Shown: positions 31,781 through 41,293 of the stretch, piece after piece | How the letters are laid out: each line of letters begins with the position of its first letter | How positions within the stretch are numbered: the first letter of the stretch is position 1 | Origin: Sporothrix humicola | Taxonomy: Eukaryota > Ascomycota > Sordariomycetes > Ophiostomatales > Ophiostomataceae | Assembly (NCBI GenBank): GCA_021396245.1 | Contig: WNYE01000002.1 | Location: forward strand, 186,001 to 250,000 | Direction: 5' to 3' | DNA length: 64,000 nt | Made by a program: the position numbers and the translations under genes | The notes under the pieces: generated by a model | The model's input: the letters and a program-made list of their open reading frames with translations, nothing else | Told to the model about the DNA's origin: nothing | Databases searched by the model: none

Positions 31781-34288
31781 TGCGGCGGGGTGGTCGATGG
31801 ACCGGAAAGCGTAGTAGGAGTGGTGTAGAAAGGATGAGGAGGTTGTCGGGAGTGGGATTGGGAAAACTGAGTTCCAATTGAGTCCACAGAAGACGTGTAT
31901 TGTACAACTCTATGACTGCATGTTCGCCGGGAAAGGAGATCACCAAATCGAATTGGAGTTTGGAGCTCGAAATCGGAACGAACAGAGCGGTTGGCGTACA
32001 GAAAGAACTGCCCCGCAGCGGCTTTTGCAGGTCTTCGTCTCGTTCCTGCCGGCTTAGGCTTAAGGAAAGGGTTAAGGAATTTACGGCCGACCCCCACTAC
32101 GTCGTTCTCAGTATGGCAGTTGTCTGCACCTGCCTTCCAGCCTTCTAGCGTCGAATAACTCGTTCCAGGGCGGTGGCAAGTGTCAATTGGAATTGGCCTG
32201 GAAGGAGCGAATGGGCGATAGGCGAGCGAGGCGAGCTGTCAAGACCTGCAGCGACACAAGCCGGAAGGTGCGACCGGTTGTCAAGTCTTTTTATAACTAA
32301 AATAAGAAAGAGCGGCCTGCCATTTCACATACATTAGACATCTGCTGCCGTGTCCTGAATTGCGGCCGAACAAACCTCAAACCTGCGTCAGATACTGTAC
32401 TCAGAGTGACCTATGAAAAAACCGTTGCGCAGATAAAGGTAGCCGCGCACAGTGCTGTCACTGGCAGATCGGGCGTGTTTGGGTGCCACAGCCTAATTAG
32501 CCCAACACGATCTGTAACTCGAGGAAGGTGCAGATGGTGTAGAGGTGCAGCAAAGCGAAAGTGCACAAGTGCAGTTGAATGTTTCGGGGGAAAGAGAGAA
32601 TTCAAAAGCGGCAGCAGAGGAAGGAGCTATGGACAGGGAGTGGCGCTGGCGGCGAGCCTCGATAGGTTCGGCTGGAAGGTGCATTCTGCAGCAAAGTCCA
32701 CGTGAGCTGTATCACAATATCTTGCGACGTAATTGCTTCGAGATGCTAAGAAACAGTCTTAATGAAATTGGCATTCCAGTATTATACGCCATAGCTGCAA
32801 AACACATCGTATTTCACGTCTTTTCCTCCCGCCCAAACCGCCGATGAATCATAACGGCGTGCTGCAGAAGCTTCACCGCAAAGACAATATTGCACGGTTT
32901 GGGCAGGAACCCAGGAGGCAGGCACCGCTAGCTAACGCTGGGCTGCTCCTTCTTATGTCACCCAATTCGCCGCGTTCTGTTCGCCAATCACCGCTGCGGC
33001 TGCCTTTTTTGGTGTCTTTTGGTGTCTTTTGGTGCCGTTTGGGGGCCATTCTGGCACTTTGGCTCCAGCCTGTTCATTCGCTCCTTCCAACCTCCAGTGG
33101 TCCACTCTCACACCTTCGCATTCTCAACCTCCACCTTTTTCCCTTTTTTCCTTCGATAGCCCGCTTTTCTCTTCACCTAATTTTTCTTCGTTCTTTCCCT
33201 CTGGGTCCCCAAATCTGCGCCTTCCCTTTCCATTTGCTTTCCGATTTCCAGTTTTCCTCTTTCCTCGATTCTGCTCCTTCCCAATCTCTGTACAATCACC
33301 ACAAAATATCTTTCGACCTCCTACCTCAGCTTTCCAACTTCGAACCATCCCTCTCCAAAAACCAAAAACGCCTTTTCCACGATCCCACGAACAACCGAAA
33401 ACCCGAATTCTCAACACCGCCATCCAAACCCTTTGACCTTTCGACCCTTCGAACCTTTTTTTCGCCCTCTGCCACCCCTGCCGCCACACAACTCGCACAC
33501 GCACGCATCTCTTTCCCCGCGAAAAACGCTGAAGCACGAGACGACCAAAAAGCTCAATCCGATCACGAGAAAACGACAAAAACAAAACAAAAGAACTATA
33601 GGACGGCCGAGAGAACTCCAGTGAAAGACGATACAGCTTCGGTGTCTCGTTGAGCGACAGGTTACCGATACCCACCGGTGCGCTGTCGCCTCCCTCCTCC
33701 ACGACTGTCTATATTCTTCTCTGCCTCAACTCGCCGCCCTTTTGTTCTTCGACTGCATTGAACACATCTTCTCTTCCATCTTCCTGATCGATTCTCCGGT
33801 CTCTCTCTCTGCGCTCTCATCCCATTGCATACATCTCCCTTTTGACCTTTTGACGCTACGCTTTTGCATTTGCATTTACCCCGGCCACTTCCTTTGTCTT
33901 GGTGCCCGACTTCTCCGCTTCTTCACCAGCATCCTTACTTTGTATTTTCGTGCACCACTTGCTTCACCCTTACGCTGTCTTCTTGTTGCATTTTCTGTCT
34001 TTGATACTGGTTTCTCTGGTCTCTCTGGTTTCTCTCTTCGCCAACGGTCCCGATTCGCGCGCAAACACGTCTGAACTTGTCCCACGCATCCGTCATCCGT
34101 GTTACATACTCCCGACATACACCGAACCTCTTCGATATTCTTCAACGTTGACTCCGTTCTCGACTGCTTGCATCCGACCTCGTCACTCATTTGTCGCCGT
34201 TTCCGCCGAGTCTTTTTCTCGCGCCGTGTATATTATTCTATATTTCTATTTTTTTTTTTAATTGTTCCCCCCGACAAAATCAGGCCCC
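31781..34288. promoter_or_regulatory. Divergent MTHFR / eIF4E-like promoter and long leader
   Basis: 2.5 kb. It contains one CACGTG at 32699-32704 and a 10-bp tandem repeat (TTTTGGTGTC, three copies) at 33007-33036. Bases 33040-34260 form a very long CT-rich stretch on the + strand leading into the eIF4E-like gene. I see no gene. The leader includes several ATGs that could act as upstream open frames. Confidence 0.5.
33007..33036 (+). repeat. Tandem 10-bp repeat, three copies
   Basis: TTTTGGTGTC twice, followed by TTTTGGTGCC, at the boundary of the CT-rich leader. Confidence 0.75.
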
Positions 34289-35673
34289 ATGGATAGTCTC
34301 TACGGCCGCCGTACCAAGTGAGTCTCGTTGGTCCCCCTTTCCCCTTCTTGTTCCACCACTAACGTGTGCAGCTCCAACAAGCTCTCCCTCTCCACAAGCA
34401 CGAGCCCGTCGATCGGCAGCTTTGGCGACGCGCCCACCGCCTCTCCCTCCTCTACACGCAACACCACCCTCCCCAGGCGATTTGGTGGTGACAGCTCGTC
34501 GCATGGGAAGTCCAATCCGTTCAATTCGGCTTCGGCGACCACGCCCGGTGGCAGCCGGATCATGAGCCCCGGCGGCCCGGCCTCCAGCGCCTTTGGCCTG
34601 GGGTCAGGCGCATTCTCCAGTTTCGGCACGTCGGCCAAGACGCCCAAGTCACCAGGCAACCCCTTTGACGTGGGCTTCAAGTCGGCAACAAGCGGAGGAG
34701 GGTCGGCGACCTCTGCGCCGGCGGGGGCGGCAGGCGAGAAATCGTCGACCGCCACGCCGCGGGCAGGGCCGGCTGGCAGCCAAGCTGCGCCAACATCAGC
34801 GGCTCCCGCAGCACCGGCCGACAAGAACCAGCGGTATCTACTGAAAAACGAGTGGGTGTTTTGGTTCCGGCCGCCGATCAGCAAGGCCAATGGGTACATT
34901 GAGTACGAGAAGACGCTGCACCCGATGGCGACGGTTGGTTCTGTCGAGGATTTCTTTGCGGTGTACTCGCACCTGAAGCGGCCGTCGACGCTCCCGCTGG
35001 TGGCGGACTACCACTTTTTCCGCAAGGGCATCCGGCCGATCTGGGAGGACGCGGAGAACCGCAAGGGCGGCAAGTGGATTGTGCGGCTGAAGAAGGGCGT
35101 GGCGGACCGGTACTGGGAGGACCTGCTGTTTGCGATTATTGGCGACCAGTTTGGCGATGCGTCGGACGAGGTGTGCGGTGCTGTTTTGAGTGTGCGCAAC
35201 GGCGAAGACATTCTAAGTGTCTGGACGCGCACCGACGGCAGCCGCGTGTTGAAGATTCGGTAGGTCACCCCCTCTCTCCACTATTTATCTGAACTGTGTA
35301 CTAACCTGTCAGTGAAACAATGAGGAGAGCACTTGCGTTCCCGTTGGAGACGAAGATGGACTGGAAGAGCCACGATTCGTCGATCCAGCAGCGGTCAGCA
35401 ATCGAGGAGTCACGGCGCGAAAAGTCGCAACACCACAACAACGGTGGCAACAACAACCACCACAATAATCACAACAATCATCACAATAACCACCACAATA
35501 ACCACAACAGCCATCACAACCACTCCCAACATCAACACCACAACCACCACAACAACAACCAGTCCGACCGTCGGACAGGAAAGCTGCCGTACAGCTCGCG
35601 GTCATCAGGGGCAACGGGCGGCGGCGGCGGCGGCGGCGACGGCCAGCAATTACACGCACACGGCACGCCGTAG
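34289..35673 (+). CDS. Class II eIF4E-like cap-binding protein (4EHP/eIF4E2 type)
   Basis: Three exons, 34289-34317, 34372-35259 and 35313-35673, give 425 aa; introns are 54 and 53 bp with CTAAC branch sites. The eIF4E fold covers about residues 167-340. The cap-stacking Trp of eIF4E (human W56) appears to be Tyr here (NGYIEY, 184-188), as in class II proteins, while the second one is kept (W234 in IRPIWED). VCGAVLSVR and the nearby Trp of SVWTR are present. The dorsal Trp that docks YxxxxL-phi proteins (human W73) is Phe205 (EDFFAVY). A 165-residue Ser/Gly/Ala-rich N-terminal extension and a C-terminal His/Asn-rich tail of about 50 residues are unusual. I infer an mRNA-specific translation repressor or alternate cap binder. 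Confidence 0.88.
35424..35570 (+). repeat. His/Asn codon-rich repeat tract in the eIF4E-like gene
   Basis: Degenerate CAC/CAT/AAC/AAT repeats encode a long His-Asn run in the last exon. The reading frame is preserved throughout, so the tract is translated. Confidence 0.85.
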
Positions 35674-36197
35674 GAAGGTGACCGCACGGCCGCGTGCGCC
35701 TTCTTCCTGCGGGGGATGCTGCACCCACGCAAGTTTCTTTCCATGGCGCTGTACTGATGTGTGGGGGTGTCGGCTGTGTTCTCATTTTGTTTGTTATTTT
35801 CGGTCCTGTACGGTTAGGAGATTGGGAAAGGATATGTCATTGTTGTCATGTTTTTTGAGGAGAGAAAAACTGAAAATATTCCATCATTCGAAAAGGAAAT
35901 GGGCCTTTGTGTATATTACTACTACGACTTGTTATCGTATTGTCATACTGTCGTCTTTGTTGTTGTCATTTGTTGTTTGTCGTCATTTCTGACCTGTTCT
36001 GATATTATTAGCAGCAGCCTCCGGCATTTCATGGCTTCCATCAATCATTACATTGCGTTGATCATATTCACTTGTATCAGTGTCTTATTTCATGTGCATT
36101 TATTATTTGTATTATTTTCGCCTTGCTTTTTTATCATGCCTAAATAGCCACAATGGTAAACACTATCATACAGTCCTCACTTTTTGCACTCTTCCCT
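35674..36197. other. Convergent 3' region between eIF4E-like gene and SAD1
   Basis: T-rich, AT-rich sequence (35760-36140) typical of 3' UTRs. There is no coding signal. Confidence 0.6.
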
Positions 36198-38363
36198 TTA
36201 TGCCTTTGCCTTTGCCTTTCCGTTTGTCGATGCAACCGCCTTCGCCTTGCCTTTGACACCATTGCTGCCTCCAGCAGCCGGCTTCCTCCGCCGCTCCCAG
36301 ATCTGAATGTACGACTCGGCCAGGTACAGCAGCTCGCCCGCCACGGGCTCGACAAACAGGTCCTGCGCAACGACCCACTTGTCTTCGTCGGCCGCAGAGG
36401 AGGAGCCGTTTGCGGTGCTGGTGGTGGCCGCCGTCGCGCCGGTCCGGTCGCGCAGCTGGACCTTCCACGTGCGGCGCTCCTCGGCCGAGTCGACGGCCAC
36501 GTCGTCGCGTGCGCGTTCAGCTTCGTGGACGACGTTGGCCACGAGGTCATACAAGTATTCATCATCGCCAGCCTTGCTCGCCTCGCCTTGGCCCTCGACG
36601 TACGGCCGCATGTCGAGCCCCCGCGGGTCAAAGGTGACAATGGTCGGGTTGCGCTCCGTGATAAACTTGTTGACGGAAAACCGCTTCATGTGCAGGATCA
36701 GGTAGGGCGGCAGCGGGCCCTGGAGCTGGAAGCGGCGGCGCACGTCGGTCTGGTCGACGCGGGCGGTGTGGGCGGACTGGCCGTCGTATTTGCCGAGCAG
36801 CGTGGTGAGCGGCACTTGGGGGATAATGTTGCGTTCCTGCTCGTCTTGGAAGAGCGGAGCGGGCGGCAGGTCGAGCGTGAGCAGCAAAAAGCGGTTGATG
36901 TCGACGGTCGGTTTTGGCGGTCCGCTGGGGATGACCTGTGTCTCAGTCGACTGTTGTGGTGTTGCGGGTGCCTGCTGGTTTTGTTGCTGCTGCTGCTGCT
37001 GGAAAGACGGCGGAGGGGGAAGTGAGCTGGGAGGTGGCGGGAGAGCGGAGCCGGGCGGCGCCAGCGATGGCGGCGGCATCGAGTACATGCCCGACCCTGA
37101 CGAAACACCGGGCGGCGGCGGCGGCTGTGCAAAGTTGCCCTGGCCAGGCGCGCCAACGCCCGGAGGAAGCGGTTGTTGATGTTGGGGCAGTGGTGGCGGC
37201 GCCATGGAACCCGGCCGGACAGGCAGGGGCGCGTCGACCATCATAGCGTCCGAGGATGAGGGCGTCGTGGTCTGTTGACCGCCCGCCTCTGCGGCTTCAG
37301 CTGCTGCCTCTGCGGCTTCAGCTGCTGCCGCCGCCGCTGCCGACGCGCCCACGGCCTCCAGCTTCTCCGACTCGACGCGCACTTTGCCCTGGAACACGCG
37401 CTGCACGATCGACGAGCCAGGCCGCGTGCGGCTGCCGCCGAGACCCAAATGTAAATGGTTCAGGAACCACGTCAAAAAGTCGACGGGGTCAGCCTGGGCC
37501 GTCAGCGTGAAGCGGCGGCTGGACCGCAGGGCGACTTCCTGCAGCAGCTCGTGCGGCGACACGTGGGCCTTGAACGCGCGCGGGTTCCAGATCTTGCGCA
37601 CCAGCAGGCCGAACCGTTTGACCAGTTCACTGTTTGTGTGGTTTGTCGACGACGAAAACTCATCTAAGAGCAAAAAGTTGCGGAGTGGCGGCACGTGGGC
37701 CAGGGCCTGCACCACGACGTTCAAATAATCATTCTCCTTGATGTTGTTCATGCCCACGAAGCCGGGCGTGTACGGCTTGCCAGCCAGCGTGTAGCAGATC
37801 TTGTTCGCCCCCGTCCGCCGGTCCAGCTGCGCCACGTCGCTGCGCGTGTACCGCGGGTCGGCCACAAACTTGATGTCGTCGAGCGACCGGCTCTGCACCT
37901 CGTAGCCTTCCGGCAAGACGTAAACGCGCTGCGTCTGCATGTTGATAAACACGTGGTGGCCCTCGTCGAGCGCGTGGAAGTAGGCGTGCGATTTGGGGCC
38001 GCGGCCCTGGTAGTAGCGGCCACAAACGAGGCATGCGTAGACATTAATGTGCGACAGCGACACCGAGCACAGCTTCTCGAAATCGAAGTCGAGCACTTGC
38101 CGGTCGATGGTGTCGAGGTACAGGTCGTCGTAGCCGGCCGTTGGAGCTTCCTGGCGGAGGGGCGCGGCCGTTGTGTCTTCCTCTTCGTCACCCTCATCTT
38201 CATCGTCGTCATCCACCTTCTCATCTCCTCGCTTGACCTCGTGTATCCTGCCATTCAACTCCAGCTCCTCGACCTCGCGCTCGTCGTTGCGCTGCTTCTT
38301 GGGCGCCGGCGACGTCACGCCCTCCATCGCGTCCAGGTCTTCGGCCGCGCGCCGTTTTGCCAT
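36198..38363 (-). CDS. SAD1: Sad1/USP39-type spliceosome assembly factor (inactive ubiquitin protease)
   Basis: Single exon, 721 aa, ATG at 38363. After an acidic N-terminus there is a ZnF-UBP domain at about residues 95-155 with C99, C111, C114 and the H130/H136/H137 group. The USP fold starts at about 200. Its catalytic Cys box is GMNNIKENDYLN (205-216), with Asn211-Asp212 where an active protease has the Cys region; this substitution is characteristic of USP39/Sad1. These proteins help tri-snRNP assembly and splicing and do not cleave ubiquitin. The length far exceeds yeast Sad1 (448) and human USP39 (565) because of an Ala/Glu, Pro and poly-Gln insertion of about 130 residues in the middle of the USP domain, and a Lys/Ala tail. 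Confidence 0.93.
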   Translation of the reverse strand: MAKRRAAEDLDAMEGVTSPAPKKQRNDEREVEELELNGRIHEVKRGDEKVDDDDEDEGDEEEDTTAAPLRQEAPTAGYDDLYLDTIDRQVLDFDFEKLCSVSLSHINVYACLVCGRYYQGRGPKSHAYFHALDEGHHVFINMQTQRVYVLPEGYEVQSRSLDDIKFVADPRYTRSDVAQLDRRTGANKICYTLAGKPYTPGFVGMNNIKENDYLNVVVQALAHVPPLRNFLLLDEFSSSTNHTNSELVKRFGLLVRKIWNPRAFKAHVSPHELLQEVALRSSRRFTLTAQADPVDFLTWFLNHLHLGLGGSRTRPGSSIVQRVFQGKVRVESEKLEAVGASAAAAAAAEAAEAAAEAAEAGGQQTTTPSSSDAMMVDAPLPVRPGSMAPPPLPQHQQPLPPGVGAPGQGNFAQPPPPPGVSSGSGMYSMPPPSLAPPGSALPPPPSSLPPPPSFQQQQQQQNQQAPATPQQSTETQVIPSGPPKPTVDINRFLLLTLDLPPAPLFQDEQERNIIPQVPLTTLLGKYDGQSAHTARVDQTDVRRRFQLQGPLPPYLILHMKRFSVNKFITERNPTIVTFDPRGLDMRPYVEGQGEASKAGDDEYLYDLVANVVHEAERARDDVAVDSAEERRTWKVQLRDRTGATAATTSTANGSSSAADEDKWVVAQDLFVEPVAGELLYLAESYIQIWERRRKPAAGGSNGVKGKAKAVASTNGKAKAKA

Positions 38364-39294
38364 TTTGGGTGGGGGAATGTCGTGTTTGTGGTTTGTGGTT
38401 TGTAGATTGTGGTTCTCGATGTTGTTCCGTTTGATGCAAACGCGGCGCGTCTTAAAGGTGAAGTCGCGAACGCAGGCCACGCAGGAGGGACGCACGCACA
38501 GTTCTTCGATAGGAGAGATCCTCGAGCTCGCCGTGTGTAGTGTCGGCGGTTGAGAGACGGCAATTGCTAGAAGGTGGTGGTGTCGTGGGAAAGGAAGCGT
38601 GGAATGGTGAGAATGAAATCTTAACTTTTTTTTCGATGATGCTGCTGTCCCCAAAATGGCAGTAGCAAGCTCTAGCAAAAGTTGGGTCAGGCAGGGCAGT
38701 GGCACTTTGTTGCTGTGTCGTTCCTGCTCTATTTTTTTTCTTTGCTAGTGCCAGCCTGCCTAGCGCCTAGTGGCTCGTGCCTGCCAGTTTGCTGCAAGTT
38801 ACGACATACAATCAACAGCCTCGTCTAGCATAATCAAAAAAGGCACTGTGTTAGTGATTGCCACGGGCCTCATCTGCTGTTTTTTTACTATATTCCACAT
38901 GCAAACTCAAATTATCAAACGGGTATACCGATGTAAATTGAAACGTATCTTTTCAAGAAAATCGACCTCGATAAACGCAAAAAGCACCAAATAATTGCAA
39001 CTAGGTTACTACTTTTTCTCGCCCAGCACGTGCCCACTTTTGACTTTGAAGTTCCAATAAACATCATTGCCAAAAGCCAACGTTCCAGTATCAATCTTTG
39101 GTATTATTCCTTCATGTCAATCTTCCATATCATTCTTCCATATCAATAATCGATATCGTCCTTCAATATTATTCTTCAATAATCTTCAATATTCCCTTCA
39201 AGCTAGGCTAGGCCAATACTACTGAGCCTGCTTCAAGCTTCAAAATATTTTCAATATTATCAAATATTTTTCAAATCTTGCTTTCAGGTGGTGT
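38364..39294. other. Intergenic: SAD1 promoter and CCCH-gene 3' UTR
   Basis: 38364-38760 is the SAD1 leader and promoter. 39090-39290 is AT-rich, with a degenerate repeat of words such as TTCCATATCA, TTCAATATTA and TTCAATAATC, lying in the likely 3' UTR of the CCCH gene. No gene was found. Confidence 0.55.
39100..39275. repeat. Degenerate AT-rich short repeats (TTCMATATYA-like)
   Basis: At least six imperfect copies of a 10- to 15-bp word based on CTTCAATATT/CTTCCATATC occur close together. The order and spacing are irregular, so this is a decayed simple repeat, not a minisatellite. Confidence 0.55.
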
Positions 39295-41293
39295 TTAATA
39301 AGAGTCATCGCCGATGAACGGCTGCTTAAACTTGGTTTTCGGGGGGTGCAGCGACGATGGGAAGCGGCAGTACGGCTGCATGCATTGTCCATCGCGGACG
39401 CTCGGGCACTGAGATGTTAGAGAGCGGTTTTCTTACACTACGTGGTGGGGGAAAAACTTACGTGGTGGCCGTAAATGCATTCCTCATAGTCGCAATCTTG
39501 GCCGTACGTGCACGGCGACTGCCGCATCAAAAAGGCCAGCGCCTTCTTCTCGTCGGGCGTCGGCTTGGTTTTGTGGTTGTACTCGCAATAGTCTTTGCCG
39601 CACGTGCCCGCAAGCACGTGGTTGTTGCAGAACTTGTCCTTGCCCTTGCGCTTCTTGACAGTCTCCACAAACACCGGGTTGTACGTCACAGGCGGGTCGA
39701 GGCCGCGCGGGCCGGGGCTCCAGGTGGGCTTGTTCTTTTCGAGGAGCGCGGCCGCAGCAGCCGCCGCCGCCGCCGCCTTGACTTGCATGTTCTTGGTTGT
39801 TGACTGCGGGAAGCTCAGGGTCGGTGCCGGCTTGGCAGGCGATGCTGTCGTGTTGGTAGCGCTTGCATAGCTGGTGGCCGGCGACCTGGAGGAGGGCGGA
39901 GACTGGGCATCCTCCAATACGGAAAACGCATTGGTGTTGGCGTTGGTGTTGGTTTTGGTTTTGGTACTGTTTCCGTTACGGCTGTCCGTGCTGTTGGGAG
40001 ACACGCGACCGGCGCCGTTCGTGTACGTGTTGGTGTGCGTGTTCGTGTTCGTGGCAGGGGCCGAGCTGGGAACTCGGTCGGCCACAATCTTGTCGCCGCG
40101 GAAGACAGCGTCGTTAAAGTTGACAATCTCGACGCCGGTGGCCACGAGCTCGCGCACAGTCGGGTAACCTTCGACGATACGGAGACGCTGGCGCGTGCTG
40201 TAGTCGCTGCTCAGCTCGTCGAGGAACGGGGCGTATCCGGCGTCGTGGGAAATGCCCAGCACGACCATCTTGCAGTTGACGTTGTTTAAGTGCCAGCGGG
40301 CATCCTCTGCTGTTGTTAGTACGGCGTGTGGAGCGAAGAAGACAGGTTAAGCGAATATGAAGCCGCAGCCCACCTCTAATCTTGGAATCGGCGCGTTCTT
40401 TGCCGTAGCCGACGTCAATAAAGTCGAACGAGGCTTTGGCCTGTGTAAAGCCCAGGGTAAATTGCTTGAATTGGTTTTCGCTGGAGATGCTGCCGGCCTG
40501 GCGCATGGCCGTCGATAGGCCAGACAGGTTGGCGCAAATCTTTACCACAATTTCCATTTTGGATGCCAACTCGCCGCATTTGCCCATAATGGCTGCGCGC
40601 AGGGCATGCGCAGCTCTCTTTCCACCTTCAATGCCATCCTTAATGAGTTGTTCTTGGAACTGCGAAGGTTAGTTGGCGCTCGGGAGAGAGAAGTCGGGGA
40701 GGATGTACGGAGCACGCACCAAGAGACCATCTCCATCAATCAATACGGCAATATAAGGGTGACGATTCTGTTGCCAGTGTCATTGTCAGCTGTGGTTCTT
40801 CTCTTTCCACGCGACCACGTGTTCACGTGGTCTCTCATTCTGTCTTTTTCACTTTTTCTCCCTCCCCTGGATTCGGCATTCACTCCACCTACCCTGTGTT
40901 CGTCGTTTTCGCCATTAAGCTGCTGGATCTTGTTCTCTAACATCTGAACCTGCTGTTGGAAGTTGCGTCGAGAATTCTGCGCATCGTCTAAGTCGAGTCG
41001 GCAGTTTTGAAGGTCGCGTTTGAGCTGCTGCGTCTCGGTATGGAGAGTCGACTCCAGGTGTTGGCTGTATGCGAATAGATCCTGGGGAACGTGGCAAACG
41101 GAAGGCAAATGTTAGCAATTGCAAGACAATAAAGGCGCTCGAGACATCGCCAACGGCAACGCCAACAGCAATGTCAATGCCCAAAGGAAAGACAGAAACA
41201 AACCTGCAAAAGCTTCGTATGACTATCCTCATACTGGCGCAGTTGCTGATACCGCTGGCTGAGCATGCTCAGATCGTCGCCTAAGACTGGCAT
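39295..41293 (-). CDS. NYN-like domain and CCCH zinc-finger protein
   Basis: Six exons on the minus strand, 41293-41204, 41081-40893, 40767-40720, 40659-40374, 40306-39462 and 39408-39295, give 523 aa with all phases consistent. The N-terminus is a coiled coil (residues about 1-93). Exon 3 begins a domain (about 97-250) with VLIDGDG, FTLGF and FDFIDVGYGKERADSKI, whose spaced Asp residues resemble NYN/PIN-like ribonucleases. A Thr/Asn repeat and poly-Ala linker follow. Then come CCCH fingers: C-x8-C-x4-C-x3-H (FCNNHVLAGTCGKDYCEYNH), C-x5-C-x4-C-x3-H (CTYGQDCDYEECIYGH) and a third Cys-rich unit that exists only after the last intron is removed. I infer an RNA-binding and possibly RNA-cleaving protein; the family is known in fungi only as hypothetical CCCH proteins. 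Confidence 0.82.
40813..40832. promoter_or_regulatory. Inverted repeat with two CACGTG cores inside an intron
   Basis: Arms GACCACGTG and CACGTGGTC separated by TT form a perfect 9-bp inverted repeat in the 125-bp second intron of the CCCH gene. It could be a double E-box in DNA or a hairpin in the intron RNA. Confidence 0.45.
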
